Part shown: piece after piece, positions 1 through 6,436 of the stretch
How the letters are laid out: every line of letters begins with the position of its first letter
How positions within the stretch are numbered: the stretch's first letter is position 1
Translations under genes and position numbers: made by a program
The notes under the pieces: generated by a model
What the model was told of the DNA's origin: nothing
Database searches by the model: none
Seen by the model: only the letters and a program-made list of their open reading frames with translations
Assembly: GCA_943330835.2 (NCBI GenBank)
Contig: CALQJH020000008.1
Span: forward strand, 1 to 17,854
Source of the DNA: Candidatus Kuenenia stuttgartensis
Lineage (GTDB): Bacteria; Bacteroidota; Bacteroidia; Chitinophagales; Chitinophagaceae
Length of the DNA stretch: 17,854 nucleotides
Direction of reading: 5' to 3'

Positions 1-30
1 ATGAAAAATATCATCACCAGTGATTGATTG

Positions 31-120
31 GTTGATTGGTTCAGTGAATTAGTTGAATGATGGTTGATTAGTTGATTGGTTCAGTGAATTAGTTGAAAGA
101 TGGTTGAATGGTTGATTAGT
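31..120. repeat. 40-bp direct repeat, about 2.2 copies
   Basis: Bases 31-70 and 71-110 match with three differences, and the first 27 bases are identical. A third partial copy begins at 111. The unit is rich in GTTGATTGGTT and GTTGAA. A related sequence, in reverse complement, occupies 2457-2547 on the far side of tilS. The copies are back to back with no spacers, so this is not a CRISPR array. Confidence 0.8.
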
Positions 121-176
121 TCGTTTTAGATTTCGAATCTTTGCTCCCTTGCGAGCTTTGCCTGAAAAGATATTGG
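121..176 (+). repeat. Left arm of a 56-bp inverted repeat
   Basis: The reverse complement of 121-176 matches 2399-2454 at 53 of 56 positions, including an unbroken 32-bp stretch (2414-2445). The core reads, on the plus strand, TTTCGAATCTTTGCTCCC then TTGCGAGCTTTG. In this copy the core lies about 170 nt upstream of the rhomboid start, in the same sense relative to the gene as the right arm is to tilS. Confidence 0.85.
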
Positions 177-199
177 TTGATTAGTTTTGAATTTCGAAT

Positions 200-265
200 C
201 TTCGTGGCAAAAAACCTTTGTGAATCTTTGCGACTTAGCGCCTTCGTGGCAAAAACCTTTGTGAC
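200..265. repeat. Two copies of CTTCGTGGCAAAAA-CCTTTGTGA
   Basis: Bases 200-223 and 242-264 differ only by one A in the run of A. The intervening bases read AATCTTTGCGACTTAGCGC, which is related to the inverted-repeat core. In reverse complement these are the GCAAAG / GCCACGAAG-type degenerate repeats that I recall as dispersed in intergenic DNA of Bacteroidota and some other bacteria. That family identity is from memory. Confidence 0.7.
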
Positions 266-342
266 AATAATTTGATTGTGTAAATACTAATCTATTGAAA
301 ACAAAATAGCGCTCCATAAAAAGTAATATAACAAAATAACAA

Positions 343-996
343 ATGAACTACTCCTCCACTCCAATAACCATTCTGCTGATTGCAACTAATGTGATCTTTT
401 TTTTCATCAGCTCCGGCGATAAATCTCTGATGAACAAAACCATCATGTGGCCGTATTATGTAAAAAGAAATAAGGAGTATTATCGCTTTGTAACCTCCGG
501 ATTTTTACATGCCGATATGGCCCATCTTTTCTTCAACATGTTCACCCTTTATTTTTTCGGAAGGAACCTGGAATTAATTTTAAAAGGATATGCTCTTGGT
601 GGCACAATTGCTTATCTGGGCTTATACTTTAGCTCCATAATTATTTCTGATCTGTCATGCTATTTTAAATACAAAGACAGTTACGGATACAAATCCCTCG
701 GTGCATCTGGAGCAGTATCAGCAGTGGTTTTTGCTACAATTCTATTCAGCCCTTGGAGTTCAATTTATTTATATGGCGCCATAAAGATTTCTGCTGCAGT
801 TTATGCGGTATTATTTATTGCTTATTGTATTTACATGGGAAACCGCGGACAAGATAATATCAACCACGATGCACATTTATGGGGAGCTGTTTACGGTTTA
901 GTTTTCACCCTTGTTCTTATCGCTGTAGATAACCCGGAAATGCTAAATGGAATTGTTGAAGAGCTTAAACATCCAAGTTTATTTGGAAGAGGATAA
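343..996 (+). CDS. Rhomboid-family intramembrane serine protease
   Basis: A 217-residue polytopic membrane protein with about six hydrophobic segments. Rhomboids cut transmembrane helices of other proteins within the bilayer using a Ser-His dyad. The family landmarks are visible: H56-ADMA-H61-LFF-N65-M in the second helix (oxyanion region), G120-A-S122-G-A with the catalytic serine, and H175-DAH178-LWGA with the catalytic histidine in the last core helix. It therefore looks active rather than a pseudoprotease. The length suits the minimal six-helix bacterial form, with no N- or C-terminal extra domain. The substrate cannot be inferred. It converges on tilS and the two reading frames overlap by 18 bp at their 3' ends. 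The upstream region carries the repeat shared with the tilS upstream region. Confidence 0.9.
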   Translation: MNYSSTPITILLIATNVIFFFISSGDKSLMNKTIMWPYYVKRNKEYYRFVTSGFLHADMAHLFFNMFTLYFFGRNLELILKGYALGGTIAYLGLYFSSIIISDLSCYFKYKDSYGYKSLGASGAVSAVVFATILFSPWSSIYLYGAIKISAAVYAVLFIAYCIYMGNRGQDNINHDAHLWGAVYGLVFTLVLIAVDNPEMLNGIVEELKHPSLFGRG

Positions 997-2328
997 GGTG
1001 AACACAATGGCAAGTTTAGTGGAAGAATTTATTTTACAACGATTATCCATTCTTTGTCCTACTACCCAGATTATTTTTTTATTTGATTCCAATACCCAGC
1101 AATTTTCTTTTTCAAGAAGGGACAATTTATTATCAATAAAAAAACGACTTAGCTTTTTCTTTTTATCCATGCCCAACGGATAAAAATAATCCCCTTGTTT
1201 CCATTTCCGTAAGATTAATGGAAACGAAACCGCACTGGTATCAATTTGAGCACAATACTGATCCTTATTAATATTGAATGGTGGTTCCGATTGTTGAATG
1301 GAGATTTTCATGTCATCAAAATGAATCTCCTTCTCGTTTTGCTCTACAATAAAATGATTGGAAAGTTTATCCTGCAAAGGAGATAAAATCACCCATTGTC
1401 TATTTTTAATAAGCCGATGCGTTGCAGAGGAGATATACTTCCCAGATTCGGCCTGTAATAATTTTATCACTTCTGGAATCTGTTGTGAAGAGAAAGAATA
1501 AGATTTCAATAACTCATACAACACAGTTGACAATGCCGGAGTTTTAAGTAATTTCAAAACTGGGATATGTAATTCTTTTCCTTTTTTCTCTACCAGTTTT
1601 TTCAATATTGTTTCAACAGCAGATTCGTACAACAGATTGACTTCCTTAAACCTTTGTATATTTTCCAACAGATTATCTTCCAATTGAGGTATTATTTTTT
1701 CAATCGAAGGCATCCAGTCATTTCGAAAATAATTGCGCGTGTATTTATTAGTTTCATTAGATTGATCTTCTCTCCATTGAAGCTTTTGCTCATTTGCTAA
1801 TGCTATCAACATGTCTTTTTTGGCAAACAATAAAGGCCTTACCACTTTTCCACCGATACCGGCATCTTTTGGCAAAATACCTTGCAAACCATTAATACCA
1901 GTGCCTTTTAGAAAATTCATCAAAACTGTTTCTGCATTATCATTGGCATGATGGGCGGTAATAATATGTTTTATGCTGTTATCCTCAGCCAATATTTTAT
2001 TAAAAAAATCATAGCGCAATTCACGAGCAGCTATCTGAATATTAAGTTTATTTTTTTTAGCATAATCTACTGTATCATACCGAGTAGATTTTATATCAAC
2101 ATTATATTTGTGAGCCAAAGATTGTACAAAGATTTCATCCTCATTACTTTCCTTTCCTCTTAATTGAAAATTGCAATGAGCAATAACAAAATCATAACCG
2201 CTTTGAGAACACAACTCACAGAGAACGACAGAATCCACACCGCCACTTACCGCCAGCAGAAGCTTATCCTTTTTTTCAAAGAGATGCTGTTCATTTATGT
2301 AAGCATTAAATTGTGTTATTAAACTCAT
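979..2328 (-). CDS. tilS: tRNA(Ile)-lysidine synthase
   Basis: A 449-residue cytosolic enzyme that attaches lysine to C34 of tRNA-Ile(CAU), converting it from a Met-reading to an Ile-reading anticodon. It is normally essential. The N-terminal PP-loop ATP pyrophosphatase motif is S28-GGVD-S33. The family stretch TAHHANDNAETVLMN-FLKGTGINGL follows. The C-terminal TilS domain (from about 371) shows R-x-x-GD, PLGM, KKKKLSRFFID and GQRMDNRCK. The length is normal for the two-domain form. The gene overlaps the 3' end of the rhomboid gene. Its 217-nt upstream gap from the TPR gene contains the right arm of the inverted repeat about 70 nt before the start. Confidence 0.97.
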   Translation of the reverse strand: MSLITQFNAYINEQHLFEKKDKLLLAVSGGVDSVVLCELCSQSGYDFVIAHCNFQLRGKESNEDEIFVQSLAHKYNVDIKSTRYDTVDYAKKNKLNIQIAARELRYDFFNKILAEDNSIKHIITAHHANDNAETVLMNFLKGTGINGLQGILPKDAGIGGKVVRPLLFAKKDMLIALANEQKLQWREDQSNETNKYTRNYFRNDWMPSIEKIIPQLEDNLLENIQRFKEVNLLYESAVETILKKLVEKKGKELHIPVLKLLKTPALSTVLYELLKSYSFSSQQIPEVIKLLQAESGKYISSATHRLIKNRQWVILSPLQDKLSNHFIVEQNEKEIHFDDMKISIQQSEPPFNINKDQYCAQIDTSAVSFPLILRKWKQGDYFYPLGMDKKKKLSRFFIDNKLSLLEKENCWVLESNKKIIWVVGQRMDNRCKINSSTKLAIVFTLSSSK

Positions 2329-2398
2329 ACTTTCTTTTATTTTTTATTCCCATACGTTAACGCATATACGATTACAAATGACTCATTGATACAATCTT

Positions 2399-2454
2399 CC
2401 AATATCTTTTCACGCAAAGCTCGCAAGGGAGCAAAGATTCGAAATTTAAAACAA
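2399..2454 (-). repeat. Right arm of the 56-bp inverted repeat
   Basis: Reverse-complement partner of 121-176 with three mismatches over 56 bp. Read on the minus strand it lies about 70 nt upstream of tilS in the same sense as the left copy lies upstream of the rhomboid gene. The two arms enclose a segment of about 2.2 kb holding both genes. Confidence 0.85.
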
Positions 2455-2456
2455 AC

Positions 2457-2547
2457 GAATCAACCTTTCAACTATCTTTCAACCATCTTTCAACCATCTT
2501 CCAACCAATTCTCCGAACCAACCAACTAACCAACCATTCAACTAATT
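2457..2547. repeat. CAACC-rich repeat with an 11-bp tandem unit
   Basis: Four 11-bp units of the type CTTTCAACCAT occupy 2465-2508 (two are identical, two diverged). They are followed by AACCAACCAACTAACCAACC-like sequence that runs up to the TPR stop codon. The stretch is the reverse-complement counterpart of the TTGATTGGTT-type sequence at 20-120, so the shared element extends beyond the 56-bp core on both sides of the rhomboid-tilS pair. Confidence 0.75.
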
Positions 2548-2854
2548 ACTCCAACTCCTCCTTCGCCCCCATCAATTCATTATAAGCATGCTGGTCACCA
2601 GATTTTTTCGCTTCTATCATACCATGTTCATAGGTAACAATTGCATTTTCAACATTTCCCAAAGACTCATACAGTTTTCCTAGGTGATAATAAGACCCCA
2701 CATAAGTTGGATTTTCAGTTAATAACCCTGTAAATTGCTTCAAGGCATCCTCTTTATTTCCAATCTTAATGTACTCTAAAGCCAATGCGTGCTGCAAAAA
2801 GCTGTCTTTCCCTGAGGCAGCTATCATTTCAATAATTTTTTCAATCCGACTCAT
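2546..2854 (-). CDS. Small tetratricopeptide-repeat protein
   Basis: A 102-residue protein without signal peptide or membrane segment. Two to two and a half TPR units are visible: DSFLQHALALEYIKIGNKED around residues 17-36, then YVGSYYHLGKLYESLGNVEN around 51-70 with the typical Y-x-x-LG-x-LYE pattern. TPR helices serve as protein-binding scaffolds, and no catalytic domain is present. The partner is unknown. It is divergent from etfB, with 96 bp between the starts, and reads toward tilS across the repeat. The C-terminus (KEELE) is encoded immediately beside the repeat tract, so the repeat has not invaded the frame. The cellular role is not inferable from sequence. Confidence 0.8.
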   Translation of the reverse strand: MSRIEKIIEMIAASGKDSFLQHALALEYIKIGNKEDALKQFTGLLTENPTYVGSYYHLGKLYESLGNVENAIVTYEHGMIEAKKSGDQHAYNELMGAKEELE

Positions 2855-2884
2855 TTCATTCTTTTTTTAAACGTCTCAAGGGAG

Positions 2885-2892
2885 TATATTTG
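2885..2892 (+). promoter_or_regulatory. Probable -7 promoter box for etfBA (TATATTTG)
   Basis: A full match to the Bacteroidota -7 consensus TAnnTTTG, 58 nt before the etfB start and between the divergent TPR and etfB genes. The -33 side is only a T-run (about 2862-2868), so the call rests on the -7 box and position. Confidence 0.55.
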
Positions 2893-2950
2893 CAGCCTAT
2901 AAAACGCATTTTTTTTTGCAATAGCAACAAATAAACCAACCATCAATTTT

Positions 2951-3694
2951 ATGAAGATATTGATTTGCATCAGCAAAACACCCGATACCACTGCAAAAAT
3001 AGCTTTCGCGGAGAACAATACGAAATTTGCTACAGATGGTGTACAATGGATTATCAATCCTTATGACGAATGGTATGCATTAGTAAGAGCCATTGAGCTT
3101 AAAGAAAAAGACCCTTCCATTGTATTGCATCTCATTAATGTTGGATCAGCCGACAGTGAGCCCATCATTAGAAAAGCTTTAGCCCTTGGTGGTGATGAAG
3201 CTATTAGAATTAATTCGGAAATTGCTGATAGTTTTTTTGTCGCAGCACAAATTGCACAAGTGGCAAAGGAAGGCGCATATGATCTTATTCTTACTGGAAA
3301 AGAAACCATCGATTATAATGGCTCTTCGATTGGAGGAATGGTTGCCGAAATATTGGATCTGCCGTTTATTTCTCATGCTATAAAATTAGACACCGAAGGA
3401 TCTTTCTCCATTGTAACAAGAGAAATAGAAGGTGGCGAAGAAACGAACAAAGTTTCTATGCCGTTGATTATAAGTTGTCAAAAAGGAATGGCAGAACAAA
3501 GAATACCGAATATGAAAGGGATTATGGGAGCAAGAACAAAACCATTAAAAGTACTTGAGCCTATTGAATGCGAACCCCTTACGGCTATCGTTAGTTTTGA
3601 TCTTCCTCCTGCAAAATCAGGGGTAAAATTAATTTCGCCAGACAACCCAGAAGAACTAGTGAGGTTACTTCATGAAGAGTCGAAATCAATATAG
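2951..3694 (+). CDS. etfB: Electron transfer flavoprotein, beta subunit
   Basis: A 247-residue subunit of the soluble heterodimeric ETF, which accepts electrons from acyl-CoA dehydrogenases and passes them to the quinone pool through ETF dehydrogenase. The beta subunit binds AMP and lends a loop to the FAD site. Visible features are the N-terminal K-x-x-PDT (residues 9-13), the nucleotide-loop segment LTGKETIDYNGSSIGG at 114-129, and the EtfB signature region from V168-SMPLIISCQKGM to ARTKPL near 199. The length is slightly under the common 250-260. It is followed after 51 nt by etfA in the same direction, which confirms the pair. A TATATTTG box lies upstream. No bifurcating-type neighbours (for example a ferredoxin or CarE-like fusion) are present, so an ordinary respiratory ETF is inferred. 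Confidence 0.95.
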   Translation: MKILICISKTPDTTAKIAFAENNTKFATDGVQWIINPYDEWYALVRAIELKEKDPSIVLHLINVGSADSEPIIRKALALGGDEAIRINSEIADSFFVAAQIAQVAKEGAYDLILTGKETIDYNGSSIGGMVAEILDLPFISHAIKLDTEGSFSIVTREIEGGEETNKVSMPLIISCQKGMAEQRIPNMKGIMGARTKPLKVLEPIECEPLTAIVSFDLPPAKSGVKLISPDNPEELVRLLHEESKSI

Positions 3695-3745
3695 GATTTA
3701 ATACAACATCAAAAACAGTTCATTTACAAAACATCAACTAATCAA

Positions 3746-4711
3746 ATGAGTGTACTAATTTTCATAGACCAAGCCGAAGGAATCATCAAAAAATCTTCCT
3801 TTGAAGCCGCCAGTTATGGTGCGCAAATAGCAATATCAATGGGCATTGCTGCAGAAGCAATCGTAATAGGGAAAACGCAAGACGATTTAACTAACTTAGG
3901 AAGTTATGGCATAACAAAAGTGCATTACATTGAAGATGCCACTATAAAAAACTTTGATGCGCAGGTTTATACTAAAATTATCGAAGATGCGATTGAAACT
4001 ATCGGAGCAACAGTCATCATTTTTTCAAACAACACTTCAGCTAAAGCCATCGCCCCAAGACTAAGCGTTCGGTTGAAAGCAGGACTTGTGTCAGGAGCCA
4101 TTGCACTTCCTGAAACAAGCAATGGATTTGTTATAAAAAAGAGTGTTTTCAGTGGGAAAGCTTTTGCGCAGGTATCTATATTAACTGCCAAGAAAATCAT
4201 TTCACTCAATCCTAATTCCTTCAACATTATTAAGAGTGATGGAATTGCTGAAATTGTACCGATGGCTGCCAATGTTCCTCCCTCTAAAATTGAAGTGACG
4301 GCAAGTCATAAAATAACAGGAGAAATCCCACTTGGAGAAGCAGACATCGTAGTAAGTGGAGGAAGAGGATTAAAAGGCCCTGAAAACTGGGGTTTAGTTA
4401 CAGATTTGGCTACCGCACTTGGGGCTGCCACTGCATGTAGCAGACCAGTTGCCGATATCCATTGGAGACCGCACCACGAACATGTTGGTCAAACAGGGCT
4501 TGCGATAGCTCCAAATCTATACATCGCTATTGGCATTTCCGGTGCCATCCAGCATTTAGCGGGCGTAAACAGAAGTAAAACTATTGTGGTTATCAATAAA
4601 GATCCTGAAGCCCCTTTCTTTAAAGCTGCAGATTATGGCATAGTGGGTGATGCTTTTGAAGTAGTCCCTAAAATTACTGCCGCAATAAAGAAACTTAAAG
4701 ACATTTCTTGA
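3746..4711 (+). CDS. etfA: Electron transfer flavoprotein, alpha subunit
   Basis: A 321-residue FAD-binding subunit of ETF. The N-terminal domain (to about 185) has the Rossmann-like fold shared with EtfB. The C-terminal FAD domain shows the expected motifs: SGGRGLK at 204-210, SRPVAD at 232-237, GQTGLAIAP at 248-256, [10 protein letters not shown] at 261-270 and NKDPEAPFF at 284-292. All are intact, so it should bind FAD. The length is typical. It probably shares a transcript with etfB (51-nt gap). The unit ends at a strong intrinsic terminator 25 nt after the stop codon. The acyl-CoA dehydrogenase at 9520-10674 is a plausible electron donor, although it is a separate transcription unit. Confidence 0.96.
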   Translation: MSVLIFIDQAEGIIKKSSFEAASYGAQIAISMGIAAEAIVIGKTQDDLTNLGSYGITKVHYIEDATIKNFDAQVYTKIIEDAIETIGATVIIFSNNTSAKAIAPRLSVRLKAGLVSGAIALPETSNGFVIKKSVFSGKAFAQVSILTAKKIISLNPNSFNIIKSDGIAEIVPMAANVPPSKIEVTASHKITGEIPLGEADIVVSGGRGLKGPENWGLVTDLATALGAATACSRPVADIHWRPHHEHVGQTGLAIAPNLYIAIGISGAIQHLAGVNRSKTIVVINKDPEAPFFKAADYGIVGDAFEVVPKITAAIKKLKDIS

Positions 4712-4735
4712 AATGATTAAGTTCATAATAATTAA

Positions 4736-4771
4736 AAGCCTTTCTTGAACAATGGAAAGGCTTATTTTTTT
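4736..4771 (+). terminator. Intrinsic terminator after etfA
   Basis: Perfect 9-bp stem AAGCCTTTC (4736-4744) with GAAAGGCTT (4755-4763), a 10-nt loop, one A, then seven T (4765-4771). Its T-run ends in the first base of the next promoter's -7 box. Confidence 0.9.
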
Positions 4772-4778
4772 ATATTTG
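4771..4778 (+). promoter_or_regulatory. Probable -7 box (TATATTTG) for the nuclease-ispE unit
   Basis: Full match to TAnnTTTG, 29 nt before the nuclease ATG. The TTGAAC in the terminator loop (4745-4750) could serve as a -33 element with a 23-bp spacer. The promoter is thus embedded in the etfA terminator. Confidence 0.6.
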
Positions 4779-4807
4779 TACGGTTAAGTCAAATATTTTA
4801 TTCACTG

Positions 4808-5407
4808 ATGAAAAAAATCGAATTAGAAATCGTTGCCTTATCTCACAGTATTACACAAACACATTCTTATGCTGTAGTGCTTGGAGAGATAAATGGGTTG
4901 AGAAGAATCCCTATCGTAATTGGAGGGACCGAAGCTCAGGCAATCGCTGTTGCTTTGGAGAGGATGAATCTTTCAAGACCGTTGACCCATGACCTCATGA
5001 AAAATTTTATGCTGGCATTCAATATCGACTTAAACGAAGTTATTATTACCGATCTTCAAGAAGGTGTTTTTTTCTCGAAACTAGTTTGCACCTCTTCAAA
5101 TGATACCGTAGAAATAGACTCCAGAACATCAGATGCATTAGCCATGGCCGTTAGATTTGGTTGTCCTATTTATACTTACGAAAATATTCTGGTTAAAGCC
5201 GGACACCTGATTGATTCAGAAAGCAGTCAGACAAAAACATTAGCAATAAGCTCTGCCACTCCAGAATCAAAACAGGAAAGAGATGAGCTGAAAACTTTGA
5301 GCACTAATGAACTAACCGATCTTCTAAATGATGTATTACAACACGAAGATTATATTAAGGCGATTGAAATAAGAGACGAATTAAAAAGAAGAGAATCGAA
5401 GAAGTAA
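4808..5407 (+). CDS. Bifunctional nuclease (BFN/DUF151) domain protein with C-terminal UVR motif
   Basis: 199 residues from the ATG at 4808 (MKKIELEIVALS). A longer frame back to a TTG at 4745 would start inside the etfA terminator loop and upstream of the promoter, so it is rejected. The BFN domain spans about 1-130, with IGGTEAQAIA near 38-47, RPLTHDLMKN at 57-66 and DSRTSDALAMAVR at 104-116. Plant and bacterial members were described as having RNase and DNase activity. Residues about 166-195 (LTDLLNDVLQHEDYIKAIEIRDEL) form a UvrB/UvrC-type UVR helical hairpin used for protein contacts. This architecture is common in Bacteroidota. The physiological role is poorly known. It is 43 nt upstream of ispE, probably on the same transcript. 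Confidence 0.9.
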   Translation: MKKIELEIVALSHSITQTHSYAVVLGEINGLRRIPIVIGGTEAQAIAVALERMNLSRPLTHDLMKNFMLAFNIDLNEVIITDLQEGVFFSKLVCTSSNDTVEIDSRTSDALAMAVRFGCPIYTYENILVKAGHLIDSESSQTKTLAISSATPESKQERDELKTLSTNELTDLLNDVLQHEDYIKAIEIRDELKRRESKK

Positions 5408-5450
5408 ATTATACCTGCACAACTTCAACTATTAATATCCAAATTTCTAC

Positions 5451-6269
5451 ATGGTTCACTTTCCCAATGGTAAAATAAATATCGGTCTGCAAATCACAGG
5501 CAAAAGACCAGACGGGTACCATGACCTCCAAACCATTTTTTATCCAATCAACATAAAAGACATCGTTGAAATCATTTCTTCCCCTTACGATGGAAATGAA
5601 ATAACCTTCTCTTCTTCAGGATTAACTGTTGATGGCGAAACAACAAACAATCTTTGTATTAAAGCTTACCAATTAATAAAAAAAGATTATCCTTATTTGC
5701 CCCCCATCAAATTACATTTACATAAAAACATTCCTATGGGTGCAGGTTTGGGTGGAGGATCTGCTGATGGCGCATTTACACTTAAACTATTAAATGAAAA
5801 ATTCGATTTAAATTTATCTGCAAACAAGCTTATCGAATACGCGTTGACTTTAGGAAGCGATTGTCCTTTTTTCATTTGCAACACACCATCCTATGCCACT
5901 GGAAGAGGTGAATTACTTCATCCAATATCCCTAAATCTTGCTGAATATAGCATCCTTATCGTTAACCCCAATATCCATATCAATACCGCCTGGGCTTTTA
6001 AAGAACTTACATTGAAAGTTCCTTCAATCGAACTAGCTCAAGCTATCAAAGAGCCTATTCTCAACTGGAAAGAATTCATCACTAATGATTTTGAAGAGCC
6101 CGTTTTCAAAAGCTACCCAGCAATAAGCGAATTAAAGAATTATCTATACCATAATGGTGCGATTTATGCATCAATGAGTGGAAGTGGCAGTACTGTTTTT
6201 GGAATTTTTGAAAATAATGTGAAACGCGAAATAAATTTACCCGAAACTTACTTTCATAAATGGGTTTAA
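5451..6269 (+). CDS. ispE: 4-diphosphocytidyl-2-C-methyl-D-erythritol kinase
   Basis: A 272-residue GHMP-family kinase of the MEP pathway. It phosphorylates CDP-methylerythritol on the 2-hydroxyl, leading to IPP and DMAPP. Visible features are the substrate region F4-PNGKINIGL with the catalytic lysine K8, GKRPDGYHD at 17-25, the ATP-binding glycine motif PMGAGLGGGSADG at 95-107, LGSDCPFF at 134-141 with the catalytic aspartate D137, and the third GHMP motif SMSGSGSTVF at 241-250. It is complete. Family members from other phyla are somewhat longer (about 280-310). The start MVHFPN is the standard one for Bacteroidota. It follows the nuclease gene by 43 nt. The next gene, rocD, is 167 nt away with its own candidate promoter. 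Confidence 0.96.
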   Translation: MVHFPNGKINIGLQITGKRPDGYHDLQTIFYPINIKDIVEIISSPYDGNEITFSSSGLTVDGETTNNLCIKAYQLIKKDYPYLPPIKLHLHKNIPMGAGLGGGSADGAFTLKLLNEKFDLNLSANKLIEYALTLGSDCPFFICNTPSYATGRGELLHPISLNLAEYSILIVNPNIHINTAWAFKELTLKVPSIELAQAIKEPILNWKEFITNDFEEPVFKSYPAISELKNYLYHNGAIYASMSGSGSTVFGIFENNVKREINLPETYFHKWV

Positions 6270-6274
6270 GTATT

Positions 6275-6282
6275 TACATTTG
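6275..6282 (+). promoter_or_regulatory. Probable -7 box (TACATTTG) for rocD
   Basis: Full match to TAnnTTTG beginning 6 nt after the ispE stop codon. If used, it gives rocD a leader of roughly 150 nt. No clear -33 box is seen. Confidence 0.45.
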
Positions 6283-6327
6283 CTTATCAAAACAACATCA
6301 ACCATAACACTTTTTCTTTTCAGCAAT

Positions 6328-6393
6328 CTCGATTTACTCAATCATCGAGGTTAATGTAATATTATCCCCTCGCCTATACGGGGGAAATTTCCC
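6328..6393 (+). promoter_or_regulatory. Structured leader of rocD with palindromes
   Basis: Between the candidate promoter and rocD lie a 6-bp hairpin, CTCGAT (6328-6333) with ATCGAG (6344-6349), and a second possible stem, TCCCC (6365-6369) with GGGGA (6381-6385). A perfect 12-bp palindrome GGGAAATTTCCC (6382-6393) shares the G-run with that second stem, so the two pairings compete. There is no T-tract, so these are not terminators. The GC-rich patch stands out in very AT-rich DNA. It could be a regulator site or an RNA element, and I recognise no known riboswitch. Confidence 0.35.
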
Positions 6394-6436
6394 TATTTAT
6401 TAATTCTCCTTTTTAAATTTAAATTAATTAATTTTT

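Larger units (their letters stand above)
1..342. other. Gene-free repeat-rich intergenic stretch
   Basis: No credible gene lies here. The first 120 bases are a degenerate TTGATTGGTT-type repeat with one clear 40-bp direct repeat. Bases 121-176 are one arm of a long inverted repeat whose partner lies at 2399-2454. Bases 200-265 hold two copies of a CTTCGTGGCAAAAA-CCTTTGTGA unit. The last 75 bases are AT-rich and lead to the rhomboid start without a convincing TAnnTTTG box. The window edge prevents saying what precedes it. Confidence 0.75.

Noticed and set aside
31..120. Possible CRISPR array from the 40-bp repeats
   Set aside because: The copies are directly adjacent with no unique spacers, are degenerate, and no cas gene is present.
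126..317. 63-codon minus-strand frame with HEGAKSQRFTKVFCHED-like peptide
   Set aside because: It is the translation of the degenerate intergenic repeats (200-265 and the inverted-repeat core). The repeated peptide comes from the repeated DNA, not from a protein family.
947..1183. 78-codon plus-strand frame over the 3' end of tilS
   Set aside because: It lies antisense to the conserved C-terminal TilS domain and overlaps the rhomboid end. It shows no family features of its own.
1948..2163. Hydrophobic 71-codon plus-strand frame inside tilS
   Set aside because: It is antisense to the PP-loop domain. Its hydrophobicity follows from the complement of the AT-rich coding strand.
2951..4711. Electron-bifurcating ETF system
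   Set aside because: No bifurcation partner genes or ferredoxin-type fusions are nearby. The pair looks like an ordinary respiratory ETF.
6328..6349. CTCGAT/ATCGAG hairpin as an intrinsic terminator of ispE
   Set aside because: The stem is only 6 bp and is followed by TTAATGTAAT, not by a T-run.
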